From Streptomyces roseofulvus (GTDB lineage: Bacteria; Actinomycetota; Actinomycetes; Streptomycetales; Streptomycetaceae): a DNA stretch of 64,000 nucleotides. Where the stretch lies: assembly GCF_039534915.1 (NCBI RefSeq), contig NZ_BAAAWE010000001.1, positions 4,960,001 through 5,024,000 on the forward strand, given 5' to 3'. The notes below the pieces were generated by a model. The model was not told where the DNA came from, searched no databases, and saw nothing but the letters and a program-made list of their open reading frames with translations. Numbering within the stretch: the first letter of the stretch is position 1; each line of letters opens with the position of its first letter. Positions 54,762-63,241 of the stretch are shown piece after piece. The position numbers and the translations under genes were made by a program.

Positions 54762-55622
54762 ATGAGCGCCCAGATTCTCGATGGCAAGGCCACCGCGGCC
54801 GCGATCAAGTCCGACCTGACCGTCCGTGTGGCGGCCCTCAAGGAGCAGGGCGTCACGCCCGGTCTCGGCACCGTCCTGGTCGGCGACGACCCGGCCAGCC
54901 AGAAGTACGTCGCGGGCAAGCACCGCGACTGCGCGCAGGTCGGTATCGCCTCCATCCAGCGCGAACTCCCCGCGACCGCCACGCAGGAGGAGATCGAGGC
55001 GGTCGTCCGCGAGCTCAACGAGGACCCGGCCTGCACCGGTTACATCGTCCAGCTGCCGCTGCCGAAGGGCATCGACGAGAACCGCATCCTGGAGCTGATG
55101 GACCCGGCGAAGGACGCCGACGGCCTGCACCCGACCAACCTCGGCCGGCTCGTCCTCAACGAGCCCGCCCCGCTGCCCTGCACGCCGAACGGGATCGTCA
55201 CGCTGCTCCGCGCCCACGGCGTGGAGATCAACGGCGCCGAGGTCGTCGTCGTCGGCCGCGGCGTCACCATCGGGCGCCCGATGCCGCTCATCCTGACCCG
55301 CCGTTCCGAGAACGCCACCGTGACGCAGTGCCACACCGGCACCCGTGACCTCTCGGCGCACCTGCGGAACGCCGACATCATCGTGGCCGCCGCCGGCGTG
55401 CCGCACCTGATCAAGCCGGAGGACGTGAAGCCGGGCGCGGCCGTCCTCGACGTCGGCGTCTCGCGCAACGCCGAGGGCAAGATCATGGGCGACGTGCACC
55501 CGGACGTCGCCGAGGTGGCCGGCTGGATCTCCCCGAACCCCGGCGGCGTGGGCCCGATGACCCGCGCGCAGCTGCTCGTGAACGTCGTCGAGGCCGCGGA
55601 GCGCGCGGCCGCGGCGCGCTGA
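54762..55622 (+). CDS. folD: Methylene-THF dehydrogenase/cyclohydrolase
   Basis: Interconverts 5,10-methylene-, methenyl- and 10-formyl-THF, supplying PurN and PurH. 286 residues; ATG 54762 lies 9 bases after GGGAGG (an in-frame ATG at 54753 abuts that site and is less likely). Motifs: SQKYVAGKHRDC with the catalytic Tyr/Lys, TGYIVQLPLPKGID, PCTPNGIVTLL, VVVGRGVTIGRPM and NPGGVGPMTRA. The stop is followed one base later by the DUF3017 start. Confidence 0.96.
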   Translation: MSAQILDGKATAAAIKSDLTVRVAALKEQGVTPGLGTVLVGDDPASQKYVAGKHRDCAQVGIASIQRELPATATQEEIEAVVRELNEDPACTGYIVQLPLPKGIDENRILELMDPAKDADGLHPTNLGRLVLNEPAPLPCTPNGIVTLLRAHGVEINGAEVVVVGRGVTIGRPMPLILTRRSENATVTQCHTGTRDLSAHLRNADIIVAAAGVPHLIKPEDVKPGAAVLDVGVSRNAEGKIMGDVHPDVAEVAGWISPNPGGVGPMTRAQLLVNVVEAAERAAAAR

Positions 55623-55623
55623 C

Positions 55624-56109
55624 ATGACCTCGGGGAGCCCGGTCACCCCCGGGAGCCCTGACGGCCCGCGGGAGCTGCCGCGCGGCCGGGTGTCGAAGGT
55701 CCGCCGGGTGCGGGGTTCGCGCCGGCCGCCGACCGTCACCACCGACACGGCCCGGCCCGAGGGCGGCGGCCGTGCGGCGGGCGGCGGCGCTCCGGCGCCC
55801 GCCCGCCAGTGGCCGCTGCTCTTCGTGCTCGGGACGGCGGCGGTGGGGCTGCTCGTGGTGGGGACCGAGCCCTTCCCGCAGTCCTTCCGGGTCGGGACCA
55901 TGCTGGTCGGCGCCGCGCTGCTGCTCGGCGCGGTGCTGCGGCGGGTGCTGCCCTCGGTGGGCATGCTCGCGGTCCGCTCGCGCTTCACCGACATGATCAC
56001 GTACGGCGTGATGGGCTCGCTGATCGTGCTGCTCGCGCTCATGGTGCAGCCGAGGCCCTGGCTGAAGATCCCGTTCCTGGAGGACATCCTCCATCTGACG
56101 GTGACCTGA
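55624..56109 (+). CDS. DUF3017 membrane protein coupled to folD
   Basis: 161 residues; the ATG at 55624 begins one base after the folD stop, so translation is coupled. A basic, Pro/Gly-rich tail (1-60) is followed by three helices (WPLLFVLGTAAVGLLVVG, VGTMLVGAALLLGAVL, MITYGVMGSLIVLLALMV). The family commonly follows folD in actinomycetes; its role is unknown. The operon ends at a hairpin (56131-56174). Confidence 0.82.
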   Translation: MTSGSPVTPGSPDGPRELPRGRVSKVRRVRGSRRPPTVTTDTARPEGGGRAAGGGAPAPARQWPLLFVLGTAAVGLLVVGTEPFPQSFRVGTMLVGAALLLGAVLRRVLPSVGMLAVRSRFTDMITYGVMGSLIVLLALMVQPRPWLKIPFLEDILHLTVT

Positions 56110-56130
56110 GCCCGCGCGCCGGGAACGCGA

Positions 56131-56174
56131 CGACGACGCCCGCCCTCTCCCCCGTGGGAGGGCGGGCGCCGTCG
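56131..56174 (+). terminator. Terminator after the folD operon
   Basis: 11-bp stem (56137-56147 with 56158-56168) extended by a further 5 bp after one mismatch; 10-nt loop. Confidence 0.7.
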
Positions 56175-56330
56175 TGATCAAGGGTCATGTACGCGCCAAC
56201 GAAGGGCAAGTTCGGGCCGCCCGCTGTGGCACGGAGGTGACCATTCCGGTACATCCGGACCCTCCGTTCGGGGTCCCGCTCGCCCCCGGGAGCTGCCATC
56301 CTTCGAGGAACATCGACGAGGGGGATGCGC

Positions 56331-57422
56331 ATGTCGGCGTGGAAGGCGCTGTCCGGCGAACTCGACCCGGACGTGCGGACGTTCGTGGAACGGCTGCGGC
56401 TGGTCATCGACCGCAGCGGCCTCGGCGTGGTCGCCGTCGTCGAACGCACCGGACACGACCGGGCCGACTGGGACGCCTTCCTCCACGCCCGCCGGCCGGT
56501 GCCGAGGAGCGCCGTCGTCGCGCTCTCCGACATCACCGGCGCCGACCTCGGCCCCCTCACCGCCGCGTGGGAGCACGCCGACCGCGCCTGGAAACGGCTC
56601 CTGCGCGAGCGGGCCGTGGCGGTGGCGGGGCCGACCCCGGACCCGGGGCCGCCCCCCGGCCCGGCGCGGGACGGCGTACGGGACGGGCGCCGCGACCCGG
56701 AGGGCGTACCGGACCCGCGCCCGGGACCGCAGGACGCGCCGCCCGCCGACCGGACCCTGCGCATCCGGAAGGTCGTCCCGCCGGCTCCGGCCCACGGCCC
56801 GACCATGGCACCCGCCCCCGACCCGGCACCCGCCCCCGACCCGGCACCCGCACCCGCGCCCGACCCCGACCCCGCGCCCGACCCCGCCCCCGGATCCGTG
56901 CCCCGCAAGCCCCGGCGGGCCACCCCGCTGCTCTACGCCGCCGGGATCGCCGGGGCCGCGCTCGTCGTCACCGCCGCCGTCCTCCTCGCCGACCTCGGCG
57001 GCCCGGGCGGCTCCGCGGCGCCCACCGCCGCCCCGACCCCGTCGGCCACCACCGTCGCGCCCGAGCCCGCCCCCAGCCTCCCCGACGGGGTCCGCTGCAC
57101 CGGGGCCGACTGCGGCGGACAGGACCCGGAGCGGATGGGCTGCGGCGGACCCCTCGCCACCACCGTCGCGAGCACCCGGATCGGTCCCGCCTTCGTCGAG
57201 GTCCGGTACAGCGGGGTCTGCGCCGCCGCCTGGGCCCGGATCACCGGGGCGGCCGCGGGCGACGAGGTCAGCGTCCAGCACGGCACCGCCGTCCAGGTCG
57301 CGAACGTCCCCGAGGGCGGCGACACCGACGCGTACACCGCGATGATCCCGGTCGCCTCCGGCGCCGCCGCCCGCGCCTGCGCGATGCTCGCCGGCGGGGA
57401 GGACGGCTGCACGGGAGAGTGA
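56331..57422 (+). CDS. XRE-like/DUF2690 membrane protein
   Basis: 363 residues from ATG 56331, six bases after GAGGGG (ATG 56325 is the alternative). An N-terminal helical region (FVERLRLVIDRSGLGVVAVV, about 17-90) resembles an XRE-type HTH. A Pro/Asp-rich linker with PAPDPAPAPD repeats, one membrane helix (LYAAGIAGAALVVTAAVLLA, about 203-223) and a C-terminal Cys-containing DUF2690 domain (VRCTGADCGGQDPERMGC) follow. Intracellular DNA-binding and outer sensory parts suggest a one-component membrane regulator. Stands alone before mdh. Confidence 0.75.
   Translation: MSAWKALSGELDPDVRTFVERLRLVIDRSGLGVVAVVERTGHDRADWDAFLHARRPVPRSAVVALSDITGADLGPLTAAWEHADRAWKRLLRERAVAVAGPTPDPGPPPGPARDGVRDGRRDPEGVPDPRPGPQDAPPADRTLRIRKVVPPAPAHGPTMAPAPDPAPAPDPAPAPAPDPDPAPDPAPGSVPRKPRRATPLLYAAGIAGAALVVTAAVLLADLGGPGGSAAPTAAPTPSATTVAPEPAPSLPDGVRCTGADCGGQDPERMGCGGPLATTVASTRIGPAFVEVRYSGVCAAAWARITGAAAGDEVSVQHGTAVQVANVPEGGDTDAYTAMIPVASGAAARACAMLAGGEDGCTGE
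56807..56893 (+). repeat. 18-bp coding tandem repeat
   Basis: Two identical 18-bp units (56807-56824, 56825-56842) followed by degenerate copies; encode the Pro/Asp/Ala linker of the XRE-DUF2690 protein. Confidence 0.75.
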
Positions 57423-57484
57423 AACGGCGCCGCGAGGTGAGCCGCACCACAAGGGGGTGGGGGTGCGCAGGGGTCCGGGTCCGA

Positions 57485-57518
57485 TAGCCTGACCGCCGGA
57501 TATCTCTTCACATCGAGA
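57485..57518 (+). promoter_or_regulatory. mdh promoter -10 and overlapping dyad
   Basis: TAGCCT at 57485-57490 is a candidate -10. A TCTC-N8-GAGA dyad (57503-57518) lies at the predicted transcription start, where a repressor could block initiation. Confidence 0.4.
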
Positions 57519-57599
57519 CATCGATCGATCATGGAGCGGTATTCAGCCTCAGGGGCAGGGAAACCCCACCGCCAGCTGTCTTGTCTTACGGAGATCGCC

Positions 57600-58589
<990 letters not shown>

Positions 58590-58683
58590 GCCACCCACCC
58601 GCCGGACGGAGTCGGGCGCAGCTCTCCGACGCCCGGGAGGCCCCCTGGGGCCGAGCGGTGCGAGGGGAGCGTCGGGAGTCGAT

Positions 58684-58718
58684 GCGCGACGCGGTCCGCG
58701 AGCTCGGCCTCATCTGAG
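58684..58718 (+). pseudogene. Duplicated mdh C-terminal fragment
   Basis: Carries only the last 11 mdh codons and stop, in a different frame from mdh; there is no upstream coding sequence. A relic of a local duplication. Confidence 0.6.
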
Positions 58719-58730
58719 TCCGGACGTGAC

Positions 58731-58772
58731 GGAGCCCCCGGGCGTACCTCGGCAGGTACGCCCGGGGGCTCC
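58731..58772. terminator. Bidirectional terminator, 19-bp stem
   Basis: Arms 58731-58749 and 58754-58772, 4-nt loop, then GCCCTTT. It lies after the mdh repeat and before the convergent CMD gene. Confidence 0.85.
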
Positions 58773-58790
58773 GCCCTTTCCCGCGGGCGA

Positions 58791-59297
58791 TCAGTGCGAG
58801 CGCGGGGTGTAGTGGCCCGGGACCATGCGGGTGGTGACGGCGATCCGGTTCCAGGAGTTGATGACGACGATCGCGCCGATCACCCGGGCCAGTTCGGCCT
58901 CGTCGAAGTGCTCGGCCGCCGCCGCGTACACCTCGTCGGGGACGAAGCCGTCGGTGAGCACGGTGACCGCCTCGGTGAGGGCGATCGCGGCCAGCTCCCG
59001 CTCCGTGTAGAAGTGCCGGGACTCCTGCCAGGCGGCCAGCTGGACGACCCGCTCGACGGTCTCGCCCTCGGCGAGGGCGTCCTTGGTGTGCATGTCGAGG
59101 CAGAAGGCGCAGTGGTTGATCTGCGAGGCCCGGATCTTGATCAGGTGGTACAGCACCGGGTCCACGCCCTTGGCGGCCTCCTGCTCCAGCCGGATCATCG
59201 CCCGGTAGAACTCGGGGACCCGCTCGGCGAAGTTCATCCGCGGGGTGTGCTCGTGGGCGAGGGCCGGGGCGGGGGAGTGCGCGGTGGTGGTGGTCAT
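58791..59297 (-). CDS. Carboxymuconolactone decarboxylase/AhpD-like protein
   Basis: 168 residues; ATG 59297. The AhpD core is present: residues Cys63, Cys66 and His70 (NHCAFCLDMHTKDAL) suggest a peroxidase-type redox activity; LTEAVTVLTDG and INSWNRIAVTTRMVPGHY follow. Divergent by 46 bp from a MocR regulator, which typically controls its neighbour; an ECF41 sigma factor gene lies beyond. ECF41 genes are known to be linked to CMD/AhpD-like genes. Confidence 0.88.
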   Translation of the reverse strand: MTTTTAHSPAPALAHEHTPRMNFAERVPEFYRAMIRLEQEAAKGVDPVLYHLIKIRASQINHCAFCLDMHTKDALAEGETVERVVQLAAWQESRHFYTERELAAIALTEAVTVLTDGFVPDEVYAAAAEHFDEAELARVIGAIVVINSWNRIAVTTRMVPGHYTPRSH

Positions 59298-59329
59298 GGC
59301 GCCACCGTACGGAGCCGCCGGCATGCCGC

Positions 59330-59335
59330 TATGGT
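59330..59335 (+). promoter_or_regulatory. -10 element of the MocR gene
   Basis: TATGGT ends 8 bases before ATG 59344, so a leaderless transcript is likely. On the minus strand TACGGT (59304-59309) plays the same part for the CMD gene. Confidence 0.4.
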
Positions 59336-59343
59336 CCATTCCC

Positions 59344-60882
59344 ATGCGGGACGACTGGGCCACTTTCGGTGCCGACCTCCACCTGGACCTGCGCGGGACC
59401 CGGCTGCGGGCCGGCCTCATGGACGCCCTCCGCGAGGCCGTGCGCGGCGGGCGGCTGGCGCCCGGCAGCCGCCTGCCGTCCTCGCGCCAGCTCGCGGCGG
59501 ACCTCGGCATCGCCCGCAACACCGTCGCCGACGCGTACGCCGAACTGGTCGCCGAGGGCTGGCTCACCGCCCGCCAGGGCTCCGGCACCCGGGTCGCCCG
59601 CCGCGCCGCGCCCCGGCCCGACCCCGCATCGGCGGAGCCCCCCGCCGCCCCCGCGGCGCCGGACGCGCTCGCGCCCGGCGGCACGCCGTGGCAGCCGCCC
59701 TCGGGGCAGCTCGTCCGCGCCTCCCGGCGGCGGGCGCCCGCCCCCGCGTACGACCTCCGGAGCGGCACCCCGGACCTCGCCGCCTTCCCGCGCGCCGAAT
59801 GGCTCAAGGCGTACCGGCGGGCACTGACCGCCGCCCCCAACGAGGCCCTCGGGTACGGCGATCCGCGCGGCCGCGCCGAACTGCGCACCGCCCTCGCCGA
59901 GTACCTGGCCCGGGCCCGCGGCGTGCACGCCCGGCCCGAACGGATCGTGGTCTGCGCGGGGTTCGCGCACGGCCTGATGCTGCTGGGGCAGGTGCTGCGG
60001 GCGCGCGGGGCGCGGGCGGTGGCGGTGGAGTCGTACGGCATCGGCATGTACCCCGGGCTGCTGCGCGGCGCCGGCCTCGCCACCCCGGCGCTGCCCTTCG
60101 ACGAACACGGCACCCGCGTCGACGGGTTGGGCGCGGACGTCGGCGCGGTGCTGCTGACCGCCGCCCACCAGTTCCCGCTCGGCGGGGCCCTGCCGCCCGA
60201 CCGGCGGGCGGCGGTCGTCGACTGGGCGCGGGCCACCGGCGGGTTCGTCCTGGAGGACGACTACGACGGCGAGTTCCGCTACGACCGGCAGCCCGTCGGC
60301 GCGCTCCAGGGCCTCGACCCGGAGCGGGTCGTCTACCTCGGCACCGCCAGCAAGTCCCTCGCCCCCGGCCTGCGGCTCGCCTGGCTGGTCCTCCCGGAGG
60401 GCCTGGTGGACGAGGTCGCCACCGCGAAGGGCGGGGTGGTGGACTGGATGTGCGGCACCCCCGACCAGCTCGCCTTCGCGGAGTTCCTCGCCTCGGGCGC
60501 GCACGACCGGCACGTGCGGGCCATGCGGCTGCGCTACCGGCACCGCCGCGACCAGCTCGTCGCCGCGCTCGCCGCCCACGCGCCCGGGATCCGCGTCGGC
60601 GGCATCGCGGCCGGCCTGCACGCCGTCCTCGCACTGCCGCCCGGCACCGAACAGGCGGCCCTCCGCTCCGCCGCCTGGCAGGGGCTGGCGGTCCAGGGCC
60701 TCGACCGCTTCCGCCACCCGGACGCGGCCCCCTCCCTGGAGGGCCTCGTCATCGGCTACGGCACCCCGCCCGACAGCGCCTGGCAGGGCGCCCTCCAGAC
60801 CCTCTGCCGGGTCCTGGAGGGCGTGGGGGAGGGGGACGCGCCCGAGGACGGCCCCGCCGCCTCTGAAAGGCTGGCACCGTGA
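59344..60882 (+). CDS. MocR-type PLP-dependent transcriptional regulator
   Basis: 512 residues from ATG 59344 (ATG 59323 is the alternative). A GntR-type winged helix (AGLMDALREAVRGGRLAPGS, LPSSRQLAADLGIARNTVAD, about 20-80) is fused to an aminotransferase-like domain. PLP Lys337 lies in GTASKSLAPGLRLAW and DDYDGEFRY is present. Such proteins sense an aminated or PLP-linked effector and regulate divergent genes; here the divergent CMD/AhpD gene. Its stop overlaps the sigma factor start as GTGA. Confidence 0.9.
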   Translation: MRDDWATFGADLHLDLRGTRLRAGLMDALREAVRGGRLAPGSRLPSSRQLAADLGIARNTVADAYAELVAEGWLTARQGSGTRVARRAAPRPDPASAEPPAAPAAPDALAPGGTPWQPPSGQLVRASRRRAPAPAYDLRSGTPDLAAFPRAEWLKAYRRALTAAPNEALGYGDPRGRAELRTALAEYLARARGVHARPERIVVCAGFAHGLMLLGQVLRARGARAVAVESYGIGMYPGLLRGAGLATPALPFDEHGTRVDGLGADVGAVLLTAAHQFPLGGALPPDRRAAVVDWARATGGFVLEDDYDGEFRYDRQPVGALQGLDPERVVYLGTASKSLAPGLRLAWLVLPEGLVDEVATAKGGVVDWMCGTPDQLAFAEFLASGAHDRHVRAMRLRYRHRRDQLVAALAAHAPGIRVGGIAAGLHAVLALPPGTEQAALRSAAWQGLAVQGLDRFRHPDAAPSLEGLVIGYGTPPDSAWQGALQTLCRVLEGVGEGDAPEDGPAASERLAP

Positions 60883-61898
60883 CGGACCACCACCCCGACC
60901 GCGCCACGGACGCGCACCCCACCCCCGCCGGGCACCCCGCCGCGCACTCCGGCCCCGCCGGGCGTCCCCGTCCTGGCGACGCGGAGGCCGCCGCGCGGGA
61001 GTTCACCGCGCACCGGGGGCGGCTCTTCGGGCTCGCCTACCGGATGCTCGGCTCGGCCGCGGAGGCCGAGGACGTCGTGCAGGACGCCTATCTGCGGTGG
61101 AGCGGCGCCGACCGGGGCGCCCTCACCCACCCCGGGGCGTGGCTCGCCAAGGTCGTCACCCACCTCTGCCTCAACCGGCTCACCTCGGCCCGGGCCACCC
61201 GCGAGTCGTACACCGGCACCTGGCTGCCGGAACCGGTCCTCGCCGAGGCCGGCACCGGGCCGCTGGAGGCCGTCGAGCGGCACGACGACGTGTCCACGGC
61301 CCTGCTGCTCCTGCTGGAGCGGCTCACCCCCGCCGAGCGGGCCGTGTACGTGCTCCGCGAGGCGTTCGGCTACCCGCACCGGGAGATCGCCGGCCTCCTC
61401 GACCTCGGCGAGGCCAACTGCCGCCAGCTGTACGGGCGGGCCGCCCGGCGGGTGGCCGAGGCCGACGACGCCGGGGCCGCCGCCCGCTTCGAACCGCCCG
61501 CGCCCGGACGGCGGCGCGAGTTCGTCGACTCCTTCGTCGCCGCCGCCCGCGACGGCGACCTGGCGGGGCTGGAGAAGGTCCTCGCCCGGGACGTCGTGTG
61601 GTGGAGCGACGGCGGCGGCAAGGTCCGGGCGGCCCTCCGGCCGGTCCGGGGCCGCGACCACGTGGTCCGCTTCCTCGCCGGTGTCGCCCGCCGCACCGAG
61701 GAGGGCTCCCGGCTCACGGTCGCCGAGGTCAACGGCGCACCCGGGATCGTCCAGCACGTCGGCGGGCGGATCACCGGCGTCGCCACGGTGGCGCTCCGCG
61801 CGGACGGCCGGATCGGCGAGGTGTGGTTCGTCTCCAACCCGGACAAGCTCGGCCACGCGACCCGCCGGTTCGCCGCCTACCCGGAGGGCGGCGGCTGA
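60879..61898 (+). CDS. ECF41-family sigma factor with SnoaL-like extension
   Basis: 339 residues; GTG 60879 overlaps the MocR stop by four bases, so the two are translationally coupled. Sigma region 2 (about 40-105, with AAEAEDVVQDAYLRW), sigma region 4 (about 135-195, LLLLERLTPAERAVYVLREA), and a C-terminal SnoaL-like domain (about 213-325). ECF41 signatures WLPEP (115-119), DGGGKV (244-249) and NPDKL are all present. In ECF41 the C-terminal domain both inhibits and supports activity, with no separate anti-sigma factor. The CMD gene nearby is a likely target partner. Confidence 0.93.
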   Translation: MTDHHPDRATDAHPTPAGHPAAHSGPAGRPRPGDAEAAAREFTAHRGRLFGLAYRMLGSAAEAEDVVQDAYLRWSGADRGALTHPGAWLAKVVTHLCLNRLTSARATRESYTGTWLPEPVLAEAGTGPLEAVERHDDVSTALLLLLERLTPAERAVYVLREAFGYPHREIAGLLDLGEANCRQLYGRAARRVAEADDAGAAARFEPPAPGRRREFVDSFVAAARDGDLAGLEKVLARDVVWWSDGGGKVRAALRPVRGRDHVVRFLAGVARRTEEGSRLTVAEVNGAPGIVQHVGGRITGVATVALRADGRIGEVWFVSNPDKLGHATRRFAAYPEGGG

Positions 61899-61902
61899 GC
61901 CG

Positions 61903-62778
61903 TCACGGCGACTCGGTCCGCAGGGGGTCCCGCGGGTCCGGCCGGTGCGGCGCGGCCGGCGCCTCCGGCGGCTCGCCGAACCGGGCCAGCGCCAGGCTCG
62001 CGGCGACCGCCACCGCGAAGCCCGTGACGGCCAGCCAGCCGAGGCCCTCGCGGGTGCGGTCGCCGAGCCAGACGACGCCCGCCGCCGCCGGACCCAGCGT
62101 CTCGCCCAGGACCATGCCCGCCGTCGCCGTCGTCACGGCGCCCCGCTGGAAGGCCGAGGTCAGCAGCAGGAACGCCGCCCCGCCACCGAGCAGCAGCGCC
62201 CACAGAGCCGGGTCGGCGAGGTCGATCCCGTCGAGGAGCCGCACCGCCACCTCCACCACCCCGAAGCCGATCCCGGAGCCGAGGCCGAGGACCAGCGCCC
62301 GCGGCCGGACCGGCAGCCGTCCGGCCGCCGCGCCGAGCAGCAGCACCCCCGCCGCGATCCCGAGCAGCGCCCACGGCAGCCACGGCGGGCCCGGCCGGTG
62401 CCCCTCCCGGCCCGACGCGAGCGCCAGCGCGGCGAGCCCCGCGCAGACCGCCGCCACCGCGCCCCACTCGACCGGGCGCAGCCGGACCCGGAGCATCCGG
62501 GAGGCCAGCGCCGCCGTGACGGCGAGGCTCGCGGCGAGCGCCGCGCCGACCGCGTACAGGGGGAGGGCGCGCAGGGCCACCACCTCCAGGAGGAAGCCGA
62601 GGCCGTCGAGGCCGAGCCCGACGGCGTACCGCCACTGCCGCAGCGCCCGCCACAGCAGTCCGACGTCCACCCCGCTGCCCGTCCCGGGTTCGGCCGCGCG
62701 CGCGGCGGCGGCCTGGAAGACGGTGGCGGCGCCGAAGCACAGCGCCGATCCGAGCGCGCAAACCATACCGAAGAGCAC
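61903..62778 (-). CDS. EamA/DMT-type transporter-like membrane protein
   Basis: 291 residues; GTG 62778 follows TAGAGT (62785-62790) by six bases, so it is probably leaderless. About nine to ten hydrophobic helices, with repeats such as LPLYAVGAALAASLAVTAAL, typical of EamA/DMT exporters. Tail to tail with the sigma factor (4-bp gap). Substrate unknown. Confidence 0.78.
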   Translation of the reverse strand: MLFGMVCALGSALCFGAATVFQAAAARAAEPGTGSGVDVGLLWRALRQWRYAVGLGLDGLGFLLEVVALRALPLYAVGAALAASLAVTAALASRMLRVRLRPVEWGAVAAVCAGLAALALASGREGHRPGPPWLPWALLGIAAGVLLLGAAAGRLPVRPRALVLGLGSGIGFGVVEVAVRLLDGIDLADPALWALLLGGGAAFLLLTSAFQRGAVTTATAGMVLGETLGPAAAGVVWLGDRTREGLGWLAVTGFAVAVAASLALARFGEPPEAPAAPHRPDPRDPLRTESP

Positions 62779-62784
62779 ATAGGG

Positions 62785-62790
62785 ACTCTA
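62785..62790 (-). promoter_or_regulatory. -10 element of the DMT gene
   Basis: TAGAGT on the minus strand, six bases before the GTG start; no -35 recognised. Confidence 0.4.
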
Positions 62791-62917
62791 GGTGCCGAGG
62801 CCGGAAAGCGGCGGCCTACACTGTGCGGTCGCGAGCCCCGCGGTCATACGAACGGCCGCGCGGACACGCCACGCGCACACGACGGTGCGCGGCCACGCGA
62901 AGGGGAGGGCGAGGGAC

Positions 62918-63223
62918 ATGCGGAGGCTCAGGTCGAGCACGGTGGTGCTCGGCGGGATGGGCGTGCTCGCGGCGACGATCACCGCCTGCGGCGCCGAACC
63001 CGACCGCAGGTGCGCGGACCCGGTGACGCTGGAGGAGCTGCCCGGCTACCGGTGCGACACCGGCGGCGGGGACGACGACGATGACGACGGCTCGTACGCC
63101 CGCGGCGCCTACTACTACGGCGGTCGCGTCAGCAACGCGCGCGTGACCGGCGGCAGCTTCGACAAGAAGGCCGTCGAGACCGGCGGCTTCGGCTGCTCGT
63201 CCTCCGGGTCGAGCGGCGGCTGA
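62918..63223 (+). CDS. Small lipoprotein, YgiB-like
   Basis: 101 residues; ATG 62918 after GGGGAGGGCGAGGG. A lipoprotein signal (MRRLRSSTVVLGG) with lipobox ITAC (Cys24), a segment with Cys (CADPVTLEELPGYRC), an Asp run (GGGDDDDDDGS) and a C-terminal GGFGCSSSGSSGG preceded by SNARVTGGSFDKKAV. The Gly/Ser-rich end resembles the YgiB family (DUF1190), which pairs with YgiC in E. coli; here too a YgiC-like gene follows by 18 bp. Confidence 0.7.
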   Translation: MRRLRSSTVVLGGMGVLAATITACGAEPDRRCADPVTLEELPGYRCDTGGGDDDDDDGSYARGAYYYGGRVSNARVTGGSFDKKAVETGGFGCSSSGSSGG

Positions 63224-63241
63224 GACGGGCGGACCGGCACC

